Positions 12,401 through 18,397 of a DNA stretch of 20,044 bases are shown here, in pieces; within the stretch, counting starts at the first letter, position 1; every line of letters starts with the position of its first letter. The notes under the pieces were generated by a model, which saw nothing but the letters and a program-made list of their open reading frames with translations, had not been told where the DNA came from and did not search any database. The translations under genes were made by a program, and so were the position numbers. This DNA is from Mnemiopsis leidyi (lineage: Eukaryota; Ctenophora; Tentaculata; Lobata; Bolinopsidae): contig JH153569.1 in assembly GCA_000226015.1 (NCBI GenBank), forward strand, positions 169,466 to 189,509, read 5' to 3'.

Positions 12401-15400
12401 AGTAATTTGAATTTTAGAAAAATAAACCCTGGGTATTTTAGAAGAAAGTTCACCCTGGCCCTGGTCAAACGTTAACTTGCAAAATAAAAAACGTATAAAC
12501 CACGATGCCATGTAATTTGTATCTCAAGATGTAGATATTACCTTGAAACTCATGAAGGATATCTTCTGTTCAGGACTACCGTTATCCCGACAGGTTATAG
12601 ACAAAGTGAACTCTTTAGCGACATCTCTCCTTGGTGGCTTCTTTACACGTACATTCCTGTTAGTTCAATATATTAGTCTTAACGGGGACTGCGACCATTT
12701 CTTCGATGGAAGTCGAAACTTCTTAAGGTAGATGGAAAAAACTCATAGATTTCTAACGGAATTGTGAATACTGACAAATCTAGAAACTGCAAAAAGAGAC
12801 AAATAAAAAGACGACGAAAGGCAACAAAACCAAAAAGACGACAACAAAAGAGTACACCTACCACATGTCGACAATGTCGTCGTTGTGTACAAGTTTGAAG
12901 TACTCCATCCCGTTCTCACTGTCCATCTCGCACGTGACACGCCCCGCTTCGTCGTCGTCAGCGTCAGTTACACGTATAGCAACTACCGGGGAGTCTGGGG
13001 AGGCGTCCTCGTCCACCTGGGCCTCTGTACAGGGGGGGTGTTATAGATAGTGCACATGGAATCGGATATGGGTACGAGAAATCATCGAGAAACTGGACTA
13101 TCAGTTGGGTCATGTTTTTTGGTAACAATCTGATCAAACCCTCGCTGTAGAATTGCATGAAAATTTAACTAACCAGTGTCTGAAGCAGATTTGTAGATGA
13201 TTTCTATCTGGGGCTGGTTGTCGTTCACATCCACCACCTTGATACTCACAAACACCCTGAAGAGTTGCCGCGTTAGTCTTTAGTGACGTCTACTTAGAAG
13301 TAGTCTTAGTTCAAGTTGCATTATATACTGCCCGAATCCCGATGTACTTTTAAAACCGCAGATTACACGATTATCGATTAGAGTACCAGAACTGCAAGAC
13401 AAACTCACCACAAGACACAGCAGCTCAACCAATATCTACCGGTCATTGCAACTGTAGAATATCAACACAACTTTAAATAACAAGTAGCTAGCAGATCACA
13501 CTTTTTAGAGGAAGAAACTCAAAACCATCAAACAAACAGCCCAGAGGGCAGCTACAACCTCGTATAATGACTAACTAGAGTGGAACTAATTCAAATATAT
13601 TCACAACAGCTACAGGAGGGTTAACTCTGTCACTAAACCGACAACAGAGGCAGCAGGTATTCTGGTACATTGTGTACTGCAGAGTGACTTAAACTGCGGT
13701 GCAATGTTTAGTACAGTTGACGGGAAGAGAAAGCAGGCTAAATAGTACATGTAATTCACTCTGCGACAGTCTAAATACTGCACATATAAACGTTTTATCA
13801 CATGTATAAGTGCCGCAAAGTGAAAATTCGGACGAAAAATAAAACAAGCTTTTGTAATTGGCCAGGTAAACAGCATAACCATGAGATTTTTACCGAGTAA
13901 CAAGGACTTCTATTTGAACAGAAACGACACAAGAGTCGAATGATGGTTTTCTACACTAATTCAGTTTGTTGCAGAGACACCACAAAACAAGATAGACCGT
14001 TAAAAAGCAGAGAGGCAGCTGGCCAGGGGGAAAGGAAGGGAAACTTGATAGTTTTCCTTAATAAAACATTACATAGACAAGATCTCGTTATTTCCGAATT
14101 AAAAGTGGGAGTGCAATAATTATAGGGTGTTAGCATGTCCAGACACCGGCTTTTTGTAGTACAATCTTTAGTACAAATCTACCTTGTACTATATTATAGG
14201 TTACACTTGTAATCCGGTAAACTATATTCTGTAGTCATAACTACTAATACTGTTATATAGCATATTCATACAAGCTATGCACATACAATATCCAACAGTC
14301 AGAAAGAAAAACTCGACAAATTAGCCTGGAGAGGGAGAAGACAAGCAGTGGATTAAGTACAAGATAAGTTAGGAGAGTGACGTGTGTATATACTATATAC
14401 TAAATATCTAAATATACTATATAGCTGTGCAATGATTGAACGTTAGTTTTACTGTCGTCACTTTAGTTGTTGAGATGAAACGTGGATATTACAAAGATGT
14501 TATAATGAGGGAAAATAAACTGCAAGTTTTCGTTGTCCGTTTTACTTTGTAGGTTTAGTGTAACGTTAGTGTTGCACTTTGCAATTAGAGTTGCAGTTGC
14601 AGTTGCAGTTGCAGTTAGTTTCCATGTTTACAGTTTAAGTAACTTTGGTAACTACATCCGTACTTGAAGCTCAGAACATGAACTAACGTAACGACTGCAA
14701 GCAGTGCAGTTAAGCAGTTGAGAATAAAACGGACTCGTACAATCATCACACAAAAAACAAGAAAGATAATCGATCAAAAATCTTTCAGCTTCTCTTCATG
14801 TTATAAAGTTTTGTCATCACTATCTATTTTCAGCTTACTACTTAAAACAAGATTTGACTTCATCACAAATACGCTTGACTGATGCAATTATACAAGTAAA
14901 TGGTGAATATAAAGTGAGCACAAAGCGATCGCAAATACTGTGCATTATTTGTCGTACTTCCTGTACCGGTTGATTGGCGAGGGCTTAGTGCTTTTGTTTA
15001 CTACATGTTTTGTTTTATTTTGTTGTCGTGAAATAAACTGTGACTATGCGCACTCTGCACTAAGGAACTATAAGATGTAATTCACCAATTCTAACAGTTT
15101 TTCTAGATTTTCTACCAAAAGTCAAGACACTTAGAAATATAAATAGACGGTTGGAATAGCAATATAGTGAGGCGTGACTCATGAGCTGTTCAACGTTTAG
15201 TAAATTCTGCTTCTTCATACGAACATATGCCAGCAAGACAATTTGAATCGGGAGAACGAGAACATTGGAAGATTGTAGGACACTAACAAGTAACAAAAAC
15301 TTTGCTACAGCAGCTAGGGAACTTACTTCGTCTCTCTGGGAGGAACGCCTTTATCTGTAGCCTTCACGGCAAGGAAGATTTCCTTTTCCTCCTCATAGTC

Positions 15401-16915
15401 AAGAGGACCCTGCCGGGGTATAATTTGTAACTTAGTTTTCGTACTTGCACAATTTCGTTTGTTCTGACAAAGTCTCAAGTCTTTATTCTCCCAACTGACA
15501 AGTCAAATTTTATAAACTAAGCAAAGGTTTTTTGTTTATTAATGGCTTGCGCAAGTTTGGAAAAAGTCATTTTGAATAACAGATTACCTTTATCAGCTCG
15601 GGATTATCATGACCGGGATAAAGTGACGGGTTTCGCAAAATTTCCCCATAATTTTTCAGGACAACATTTTCTCCAGCTGTTAATAAACCCGCTGTAATAA
15701 TCCCGAGTAAGTAGGAATCGAACTAACCTGAAGGGTGATGTCCCCGGTATTTCTGTTGATCATGAACTTGTTATCAGTGTAAAAGTCTCTGTCTATTGAG
15801 TAAACTATGTCTGAGTTGGGCCCACTGTCATCATCAGTAGCTTTCACCTGAAAATGATATTATGCTAGATAGGAAGTACATCCGCGCCGTAAGCCCATCT
15901 GATTTATCAGTATTATAAGCTTACTAAAATTTTATATGTATCAAAATTGAGAATAAGGAGAGTACATAAAAAAGGTAGGTCTTATAAAAAAGCTTACAGT
16001 GATGATTTTGTATCCAATATTGGCATCCTCTCGAACAGATGCATAGTAATGTGTCTGATTAAACTCTGGACTGCAGTCATTCTCATCTTCCACAATTACT
16101 TCAACTTCAAGTGTATCCTTTTTCGCTGGATAGGCTCCATCATAAGCTTCAATGGTCAAGGTAAAGCTTGGTGTACGCTCTCGATCGAGCCCTCTTTTAA
16201 GCCGCAAATAGTAAAATTTTCGACTTCCAGCTTTGAAGGAGGCGATTTCAAAGGTGTTGTCTATATTGCCAGGTGTAAGAATACGGTATCCTTGAGTTGA
16301 ATTTATACCATAATCAATATCAACTGCCTCGGGCAGGGTCTTTTCATCGTTAATCTGAGCATTTTCACTGAATGCAAATGTCTCGTGCTTGATTTTAAAC
16401 AGTGGTTTATTATCATTGATGTCAATAACATTCACTAAGACTTGAATAAGTGTTTGACTGTGTCTGACTTTGAGTTCATAAGGGTTTTCAGGGTCATTAA
16501 ATGGCTCACTCTCACGATCAATTCTTGACTTAGTTGTTATTCTACCATCAAAACTGAGAGCAAAATATTGTTCATTTACATCATAGAGGCTATATTCTCC
16601 AGGAAACCTTAGCTGGTAGACTTCAGATCCAACAGGCAACTGAAACATATTGATATTTGGTTAAATTTACAGGAGAACATATATAATGCAAACAAGAGTA
16701 CATATATAGCAGTAGGGCTAAAAAGATCATGTTAAATATATCTGGATACTGTTAGGAAAATACAGCGTTTGAAGATGGTCATTAAAAAGCTGTGGAGTTA
16801 AATGTTCAATTACCTCTTCTGCTATGGATACATGTACAAGCTCGGCTGTTGCCTGTCCTAAGAGTAACCCAAGGATAATGGGTATCATTCCTTTGAATGT
16901 TTCAAACACTGACAT
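287..16915 (-). CDS. cadherin superfamily membrane protein, protocadherin-like, 8 EC repeats (19 exons, 3' end off window)
   Basis: Predicted calcium-dependent adhesion or recognition receptor at the cell surface. The 19 exons join without a stop to 962 residues. Layout by residue: signal peptide 1-24; EC1 25-115; EC2 116-227; EC3 228-333; EC4 334-449; EC5 450-564; EC6 565-668; EC7 669-775; EC8 776 to ~880; transmembrane helix ~898-918; cytoplasmic part from ~919. EC ends carry DINDN (107), DENDC (219), DVNDN (325), DINDH (441), DENDN (556), none in EC6, and DINDE (767). LDRE-type motifs are in EC1, EC2 and EC5. Join phases in order from the 5' end are 0,0,0,2,1,2,0,2,0,0,1,0,1,2,0,1,0,1, and every pair agrees. 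No EGF or laminin-G domain lies between the EC repeats and the membrane, which argues against invertebrate classical (type III) cadherins. Protocadherin-like is an inference; the orthologue is unknown because the tail is truncated. Confidence 0.93.
684..786 (-). CDS. cadherin exon 18: juxtamembrane stalk and start of transmembrane helix
   Basis: 34 codons plus one base (phase 0 in, phase 1 out). Acceptor TTGTTTCAG|ACA, donor ATAG|GTACTT (a weak donor). It encodes TVLWITIEEGTGPG, the last EC8 strand, then a charged stalk (EFEKASSEKTWLDRY) and PFLI, the start of the membrane segment. No DxNDN motif is present, as is normal before the membrane. Joining to the next exon creates a continuous hydrophobic helix, which supports both boundaries. 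Confidence 0.9.
825..905. repeat. 28-bp tandem repeat, about 3 copies
   Basis: Units at 825-852, 853-880 and 881 to ~905 start with ACACATGAACAGAAACAG and diverge slightly in the second half. They lie about 40 bp upstream, in gene direction, of the acceptor of exon 18. Confidence 0.9.
2690..2855. repeat. minisatellite with 34/32-bp alternating units
   Basis: Five units in the order A-A-B-A-B. A is 34 bp, starting AGGTACGAATATAGC (2690-2723, 2724-2757, 2790-2823). B is 32 bp, starting AGGTAACATGTTC (2758-2789, 2824-2855). All end in GTAACATGGTGGATTAC. The last two A-B pairs are identical 66-bp copies, so the latest expansion used the pair as its unit. A short open frame across it is a by-product. 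Confidence 0.95.
3481..3590. repeat. degenerate GTGTACTGTGTAGTAGTT tandem repeat
   Basis: Imperfect repetition of TGTGTACTGTGTAGT with AGTTTATGT or GTGTTCTG spacers. It looks like a decayed GT-rich minisatellite. Confidence 0.85.
3962..4049. repeat. degenerate TTCACACTTCACGA tandem repeat
   Basis: Alternating ATTCACACTTCACG and ATTACACACTTTAC units, six to seven imperfect copies. The plus-strand open frame over it (3887-4120) reads as low-complexity His/Thr/Leu and is not a gene. Confidence 0.85.
4636..4721 (-). CDS. cadherin exon 17: EC8, degenerate C-terminal strands
   Basis: 28 codons after a split Gly (phase 1 in, phase 0 out). Acceptor GTTCAG|GTAACC, donor CAACAG|GTATTT. It encodes NLAYMVGKDVNVILEAQDDN and QYTFNGQQ. 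EAQDDN stands where A.D.G is usual and there is no LDRE, so this membrane-proximal repeat has diverged. It is followed by the longest intron of the gene (3849 bp). Confidence 0.88.
4722..5488 (-). other. cadherin intron 16
   Basis: 767 bp, AT-rich. I see no repeat or coding signal apart from a short TGCATGCATGCA palindrome near 5344. Confidence 0.8.
5489..5573 (-). CDS. cadherin exon 16: EC8, middle strands
   Basis: 28 codons plus one base (phase 0 in, phase 1 out). Acceptor CTTTTCAG|GTG, donor AATG|GTGGGT. It encodes VTYRIVGGNEQKLFKLI and TPQGAEIRIN, matching the V.Y.I....F.I....G.I pattern. The open frame that runs to 5786 beyond the acceptor is intron read-through. Confidence 0.9.
5574..6509 (-). 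other. cadherin intron 15, with poly-C run
   Basis: 936 bp without a coding signal. It contains an 11-C homopolymer at 6447-6457 close to the donor of exon 15, and the 13-mer CGACTTAAGACAC twice, exactly 40 bp apart (6179-6191 and 6219-6231). Confidence 0.75.
6510..6600 (-). CDS. cadherin exon 15: first half of EC8
   Basis: 30 codons after one base completing a split Arg (phase 2 in, phase 0 out). Acceptor TTATTTCAG|A, donor ATG|GTTAGT. It encodes YNLTAFSGDDNGTIIG and IKAVDPDSADTG. The DPDSADTG motif identifies an EC strand, but the usual Glu of the first motif is absent (AFSGDDNG). NLT is a possible N-glycosylation site. Confidence 0.92.
6803..6890 (-). CDS. cadherin exon 14: EC7/EC8 linker (DINDE)
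   Basis: Small exon, phase 1 in and phase 2 out. Acceptor TTCAACAG|GC, donor ACAG|GTACCT. It encodes MEDRATVTVFVNDINDEPPQF, the last EC7 strand and a near-consensus calcium linker, followed by AFD. Confidence 0.92.
6891..7201 (-). other. cadherin intron 13
   Basis: 311 bp, very AT-rich. About a quarter of it is the TACTCTAAGAA minisatellite close to the donor. Confidence 0.8.
7097..7178. repeat. 11-bp minisatellite (TACTCTAAGAA)
   Basis: About seven units of TACTCTAAGAA and the variants TACTCTAAGTA/TACTCTAAATA, with one AAGTTCTAAGAA interruption. It starts about 20 bases beyond the donor of exon 13 in gene direction. Confidence 0.9.
7202..7343 (-). CDS. cadherin exon 13: second half of EC7
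   Basis: 47 codons plus one base (phase 0 in, phase 1 out). Acceptor CACTTCAG|ATC, donor GATG|GTAAGT. It encodes IHYELAGSHDNKFAIDRNTG, then LDYETKRQYTFEVRAVNNPD. These are the canonical Y.L....F.I...TG and LDYE strands of a cadherin repeat. Confidence 0.95.
7596..7765 (-). CDS. cadherin exon 12: end of EC6 (no DxNDN) and first half of EC7
   Basis: 56 codons after a split Gly (phase 1 in, phase 0 out). Acceptor CATTCCAG|GTAACC, donor GGCGAG|GTATGT. The EC6 end reads EISIFGDNLYPPVL, where a DxNDNxP linker is expected. EC7 starts normally with TTSVNENTAPP and FTVTATDQDSMYFGE. Confidence 0.92.
8103..8352. mobile_element. SINE-like or short retroposed insertion bounded by 12-bp target-site duplications
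   Basis: The 12-mer ACTCAAATAGTT occurs at 8091-8102 and 8353-8364 as perfect direct repeats around a 250-bp segment that is more GC-rich than its surroundings. One end is a (CT)n run (8103-8113). Near the other end is a perfect hairpin: AGCACGGT (8308-8315), a 7-nt loop, ACCGTGCT (8323-8330). The direct repeats match the size of target-site duplications left by LINE-driven retroposition. In minus orientation the (AG)n run would be the 3' tail. I do not see convincing tRNA A/B boxes, so the source family is unknown. Confidence 0.6.
9167..9225. promoter_or_regulatory. paired inverted CCAAT boxes flanking an AP-1 site (candidate cis element)
   Basis: AATAATGGCGCCTGATTGG (9167-9185) and AATAATGCGCGCTGATTGG (9207-9225) are near-identical and exactly 40 bp apart. 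A perfect AP-1 heptamer TGACTCA (9200-9206) lies between them. ATTGG is the reverse of the NF-Y CCAAT core. This is a motif observation only; it could also be a repeat duplication. Confidence 0.3.
9584..9714. repeat. 16-bp minisatellite (GACTAAGTCCTACAAA)
   Basis: Seven intact units (one at 9584-9599, six in a row from 9613 to 9708), one shortened variant between them and a partial unit at the end. The array stops about 20 bases from the donor of exon 11. It is not CRISPR-like, as there are no unique spacers. Confidence 0.97.
9736..9937 (-). CDS. cadherin exon 11: core of EC6
   Basis: 67 codons plus one base (phase 0 in, phase 1 out). Acceptor CCTATCAG|ATC, donor GGGG|GTGAGT. It encodes VQVTARDLDDGAYGSVEYSL, then HPTTGTITV and a VVVATDG strand. 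In place of LDRE it has LPDTDYQ. GC content is higher here than in the flanking introns. A 16-bp minisatellite begins about 20 bases beyond its donor. Confidence 0.94.
9938..10387 (-). other. cadherin intron 10
   Basis: 450 bp, with the GTTAACA minisatellite occupying its donor-proximal half. The rest (9938-10160) is AT-rich without recognisable content. Confidence 0.8.
10161..10338. repeat. GTTAACACAATGA minisatellite with 38-bp higher-order unit
   Basis: Many AGTTAACACAA(TG) and TGTTAACATAATA modules. From 10249 two consecutive 38-bp units (10249-10286, 10287-10324) are identical, and a third begins. It is rich in HpaI-type GTTAAC palindromes. It lies ~50 bp from the donor of exon 10. Confidence 0.92.
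10388..10534 (-). CDS. cadherin exon 10: end of EC5 (DENDN) and start of EC6
   Basis: 49 codons, phase 0 on both sides. Acceptor AACCCAG|ATA, donor GTG|GTAAGT. It carries VQAIDGGTPPNG and LLDENDNIPWF, the terminal EC5 strands and the EC5/EC6 calcium linker, then DDFVETSVKNNVV. In the EC6 start, Lys-Asn-Asn replaces the usual Glu-Asn-(Ala/Thr), so one calcium ligand seems lost. Confidence 0.94.
10581..10699. repeat. imperfect inverted repeat, ~50-bp arms (palindromic, MITE-like)
   Basis: The inner arms CCAATGAGAAGCT (10619-10631) and AGCTTCTTATTGG (10649-10661) are complementary except for one base. Similarity continues outward through AAATTTC/GAATTTT and GGGTATTTTCGGGG/CCGAAAGG-type blocks to GAGACC at 10581 and TCTC at 10699. 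A 17-nt loop separates the arms. It would fold as a long hairpin in RNA. No clear target-site duplication was found. Confidence 0.6.
10767..10848. repeat. two adjoining tandem duplications (20 bp x2 and 23 bp x1.8)
   Basis: ATCAGTTCATTCAAATATAG occurs at 10767-10786 and 10787-10806. A 23-bp unit starting ATAATCAGATAACTAAAAC follows at 10807-10829 and again from 10830. The array ends next to the donor of exon 9, and the donor-flanking bases are part of the repeat wording. Confidence 0.9.
10853..10973 (-). CDS. cadherin exon 9: EC5 LDRE segment
   Basis: 40 codons after one base completing a split Ala (phase 2 in, phase 0 out). The acceptor CTCTCCCCCAG|GTCC has the best pyrimidine tract nearby and is the right phase; the donor is ATG|GTTAGT. 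It encodes SADPMSWFSITPKGGVI and VKLDRERTPDITM, the F.I...G.I and LDRE strands of EC5. The frame stays open up to ~11036, but using the upstream TTAAAG would break phase with exon 8. Confidence 0.88.
10974..12164 (-). other. cadherin intron 8
   Basis: 1191 bp. It holds a plus-strand open frame at 11366-11698 (110 codons, no recognisable domain, judged spurious) and a 155-bp segment flanked by 13-bp direct repeats. The rest is AT-rich and unrecognised. Confidence 0.75.
11694..11874. repeat. 155-bp segment between 13-bp direct repeats, with paired CACGTG boxes
   Basis: TGTAGGCGGAGAT occurs at 11694-11706 and 11862-11874. The interval contains TCACGTGA (11731-11738) and the 12-bp palindrome GGTCACGTGACC (11751-11762). 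It may be an insertion with target-site duplications or a chance duplication. The E-boxes match the core bound by bHLH-zip factors such as USF, MITF and TFE. Confidence 0.4.
12165..12322 (-). CDS. cadherin exon 8: DINDH linker and first half of EC5
   Basis: 52 codons plus two bases (phase 0 in, phase 2 out). It encodes VKIMDINDHYPIF, then ISIPENTSPGTD and NDADDGDFGDITYKI, the EC4/EC5 linker and EC5 calcium motifs. The chosen acceptor is ATCCAG|GTAAAG, because it gives an EC repeat of normal length. A second in-frame acceptor (CGAG, exon start 12343), with a better pyrimidine tract, would add seven residues, LTDLTIQ. The donor GC|GTCAGT is weaker than the others. Confidence 0.88.
12542..12656 (-). 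CDS. cadherin exon 7: second half of EC4
   Basis: 38 full codons after one base that completes a split Trp codon (phase 2 in, phase 0 out). Acceptor AACTAACAG|GA, donor AAG|GTAATA. It encodes RVKKPPRRDVAKEF, which stands where LDRE normally is, so that motif is lost in EC4, then LSITCRDNGSPEQ, a clear cadherin D.G.P strand. The acceptor has a weak pyrimidine tract. Confidence 0.9.
12862..13024 (-). CDS. cadherin exon 6: first half of EC4
   Basis: 53 full codons plus split ends (phase 1 in, phase 2 out). Acceptor TGTACAG|AG, donor CATGTG|GTAGGT. It encodes EAQVDEDASPDSPVVAIRV, then TDADDDEAGRVTCEM: the E-D-A motif, the DxD motif and the V.C strand that is common in protocadherins. Reading past the donor gives an immediate TAG, which supports the splice choice. 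The next exon completes a TGG codon. Confidence 0.92.
13174..13256 (-). CDS. cadherin exon 5: end of EC3 (DVNDN) and start of EC4
   Basis: 27 full codons plus split codons at both ends (phase 2 in, phase 1 out). It carries IKVVDVNDNQPQIEI, the calcium-binding inter-repeat linker between EC3 and EC4. Flanked by TCTTCAG|GG and ACTG|GTTAGT. The wording PQIEIIYKS after the linker resembles protocadherin linkers. Confidence 0.94.
13257..15326 (-). other. cadherin intron 4
   Basis: 2070 bp, AT-rich. Apart from the GTTGCA hexamer array (14590-14616) and a TA-rich patch (14385-14425) I see nothing recognisable. The short minus-strand open frames here (13610-13903, 13951-14136, 15060-15296) lack domain signatures. 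Confidence 0.75.
14590..14616. repeat. (GTTGCA)n hexanucleotide microsatellite
   Basis: Four perfect GTTGCA units plus a partial one, preceded by the imperfect GCAATTAGA. Confidence 0.9.
15327..15409 (-). CDS. cadherin exon 4: EC3 LDYE strand
   Basis: Residues 289 to 316 (last codon split, phase 2). Acceptor GGCAG|GGT, donor AA|GTAAGT. It encodes GPLDYEEEKE, the EC3 counterpart of LDRE, then LAVKATDKGVPPRET, the typical A.D.G.P segment of a cadherin repeat. Confidence 0.94.
15410..15727 (-). other. cadherin intron 3 with inverted repeat
   Basis: 318 bp. It contains perfect 11-bp inverted repeats, CTCGGGATTAT (15597-15607) and ATAATCCCGAG (15697-15707), enclosing 89 bp with a weaker inner pair (GCGGGTTT-like). 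This resembles a small MITE-type palindrome. Confidence 0.6.
15728..15847 (-). CDS. cadherin exon 3: middle of EC3
   Basis: Forty codons (residues 249-288), TTTTCAG|GTG to CAG|GTTAGT, phase 0 on both sides. It contains VKATDDDSGPNSDIVYSI, the DxD calcium motif and following strand of EC3, and NRNTGDITL, the usual turn before the LDxE strand. The exon length is a multiple of three, so skipping would keep frame but destroy EC3. Confidence 0.95.
15998..16639 (-). CDS. cadherin exon 2: EC1, EC2 and start of EC3
   Basis: The largest exon, 214 codons (residues 35-248), bounded by TTTCAG|TTG and ACT|GTAAGC, phase 0 on both sides. It carries EC1 with IDRES and DINDNKP, all of EC2 with LDRERTP and DENDCSP, and the EC3 start with NQTH (a sequon) and REDANIG. 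EC1 has YDVNEQY where most EC domains have a DxD/DxG calcium motif. EC2 has DIDYGINS. This is the only exon holding a complete EC domain; all others split EC domains. The antisense frame at 15947-16300 is a shadow. Confidence 0.96.
16814..16915 (-). CDS. cadherin exon 1 (coding part): signal peptide and start of EC1
   Basis: Encodes residues 1-34. Residues 9-20 are a hydrophobic core (GMIPIILGLLLG) after a short polar start, followed by QATA|ELV, a good signal peptidase site. The mature protein would begin ELVHVSIAEE, the usual first strand of a cadherin EC1. The donor is GAG|GTAATT, phase 0. The open frame continues past the donor into intron, but joining to the next exon gives AEELPVGS, a typical EC1 motif with the Ca-binding glutamate. 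Confidence 0.92.
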
Positions 16916-16937
16916 TGATACATTTCTGTGTCATCTA
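16916..16937 (-). other. 5' UTR part of cadherin exon 1 with splice acceptor
   Basis: On the minus strand a pyrimidine-rich TTTTTCAG acceptor ends at 16938, giving a 22-base untranslated leader before the ATG at 16915. An in-frame TGA sits inside this leader, six codons upstream of the ATG, so translation cannot start further up in this frame. The acceptor implies at least one non-coding exon upstream, at higher coordinates, which I could not locate. Confidence 0.6.
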
Positions 16938-18397
16938 CTGAAAAATTATGATGCTTTATGATTTTCCAGAACTTTATTAAGACAATAATTAAGACAATAA
17001 TTAATTTTATTGGCAGTGCAATCAAACAATGTCATATCATAAATATATCAACCATGATCACAGAACTGCTGATGGATAATGGATGTGATGGAGTACCTTA
17101 ACTCATGGTGCTCAAAGTTTAAGACTTTAAAAGCATCCTCTCCATCTTGTAAGTTTCATTAAAAAGAATAGGTGACAATCAATTGTTTTACGCCATACCT
17201 AGCTGGCTTGCTAGAGATTCACTATATATAAGCAGCCTGAGCTAGAGAATTGTAACTGAGGCAGAGTGGGACTTAACTCAGTGTATTGGTAAAACCTAGA
17301 TGTGTGCACTCTCCGAGAAGAGGGACATATTCACAGACCTCCTGTCCTCGCACAGGCTTCACTTTACGTATTTATACAATTATGCTACATTAGAGTTAGA
17401 CAACTTTATTCAGTAGAGATCCCGGAACTTTAAGGAAGAGAGGAGCAGCCGTGACAGGACATGTACAACCTTATCAGATCGTAATATTGTTATTGTAATG
17501 TGATGATTTGATATATGAGTTAAGATGAATAATGAATGTGTATTGGCTATTAACCTTTAATTTCCATTTTGTAACATTACAGAAGAGAAAATTAAACTTG
17601 TTTAACTTGAAACATGTTTAACTTGAATCTACTTTGGTCGACTTAGTCCGATGACTGGGGAAACCTTGATTGACGGTTAGATGAAAAGGGTCTCGGTTAA
17701 AAGATCTAGAATCTTCCAATGCCCCTTCAGTATGTAACTGTAAAAGCCTTGTTGCAGGTGAAACAAATACAAATGAAAAGAACAAGGTTTTCCATACATG
17801 TCCTCCATGTCTGTAATCCTATGGATTTTTTGGTGTAGGCACTTGTGATTTATAGAACGATGGTCACTCCATCCATGGTCCTGCCTTATAAACCAAATCT
17901 AAGCACAAAAGCTTTTCCATGATTGATCATATTGTTGTAGGTGGGTTTCCTGTTGCGTGCGTGCTGGGCTTCCAAACCAATTTAAACTCCTTTAAACACA
18001 AGGTAATCAAACCAACACATATTATTCTATGTATTCCTGATAAAATTCTTTTTTACTTTCAGCAAAGATCCTGACAACGTACCCCTGTCTGGCTACTTGG
18101 AGAGTGCCTAGATATGCGAAAAAGATGATTAAAAGCAGTTTTAATCACAAGTGGAAGCCTGGTAAAAAAGTCCTCGGTTAAACTAAGCAGGGCCCATGAT
18201 TAATGAATCAGATGAAAAAAATTTACGGAAAATGTCCAAAAAAACCTGATAAGAATTCAACTAATGAGGAGTTGAGAAGGTTCAAATATGCCTAAACCAG
18301 GGGGCACTTTGAAGGGTTATTATGCTGGCAGTGGTGTTTCCATGAACCTAGTACAGTATAGTAAGGTTCAGGGGTAAAAACATAGAGAAACACAAAT
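16938..18397. other. upstream region of the cadherin gene, no coding recognised
   Basis: Expected to contain part of the 5' UTR intron and possibly the promoter of the minus-strand gene. A plus-strand TATA-like TATATATAAG lies at 17223-17232. Short direct repeats TGTTTAACTTGAA lie at 17599-17611 and 17615-17627. I could not identify the non-coding first exon. Confidence 0.5.

Noticed and set aside
15714..15728. GTTCGATTCC on the minus strand, resembling a tRNA B box
   Set aside because: It lies immediately after a cadherin splice donor. The flanking bases do not form a T-arm, and upstream is coding exon rather than a tRNA body.
15947..16300. 117-codon plus-strand open frame
   Set aside because: It is antisense to cadherin exon 2, whose minus-strand frame has unmistakable EC motifs.
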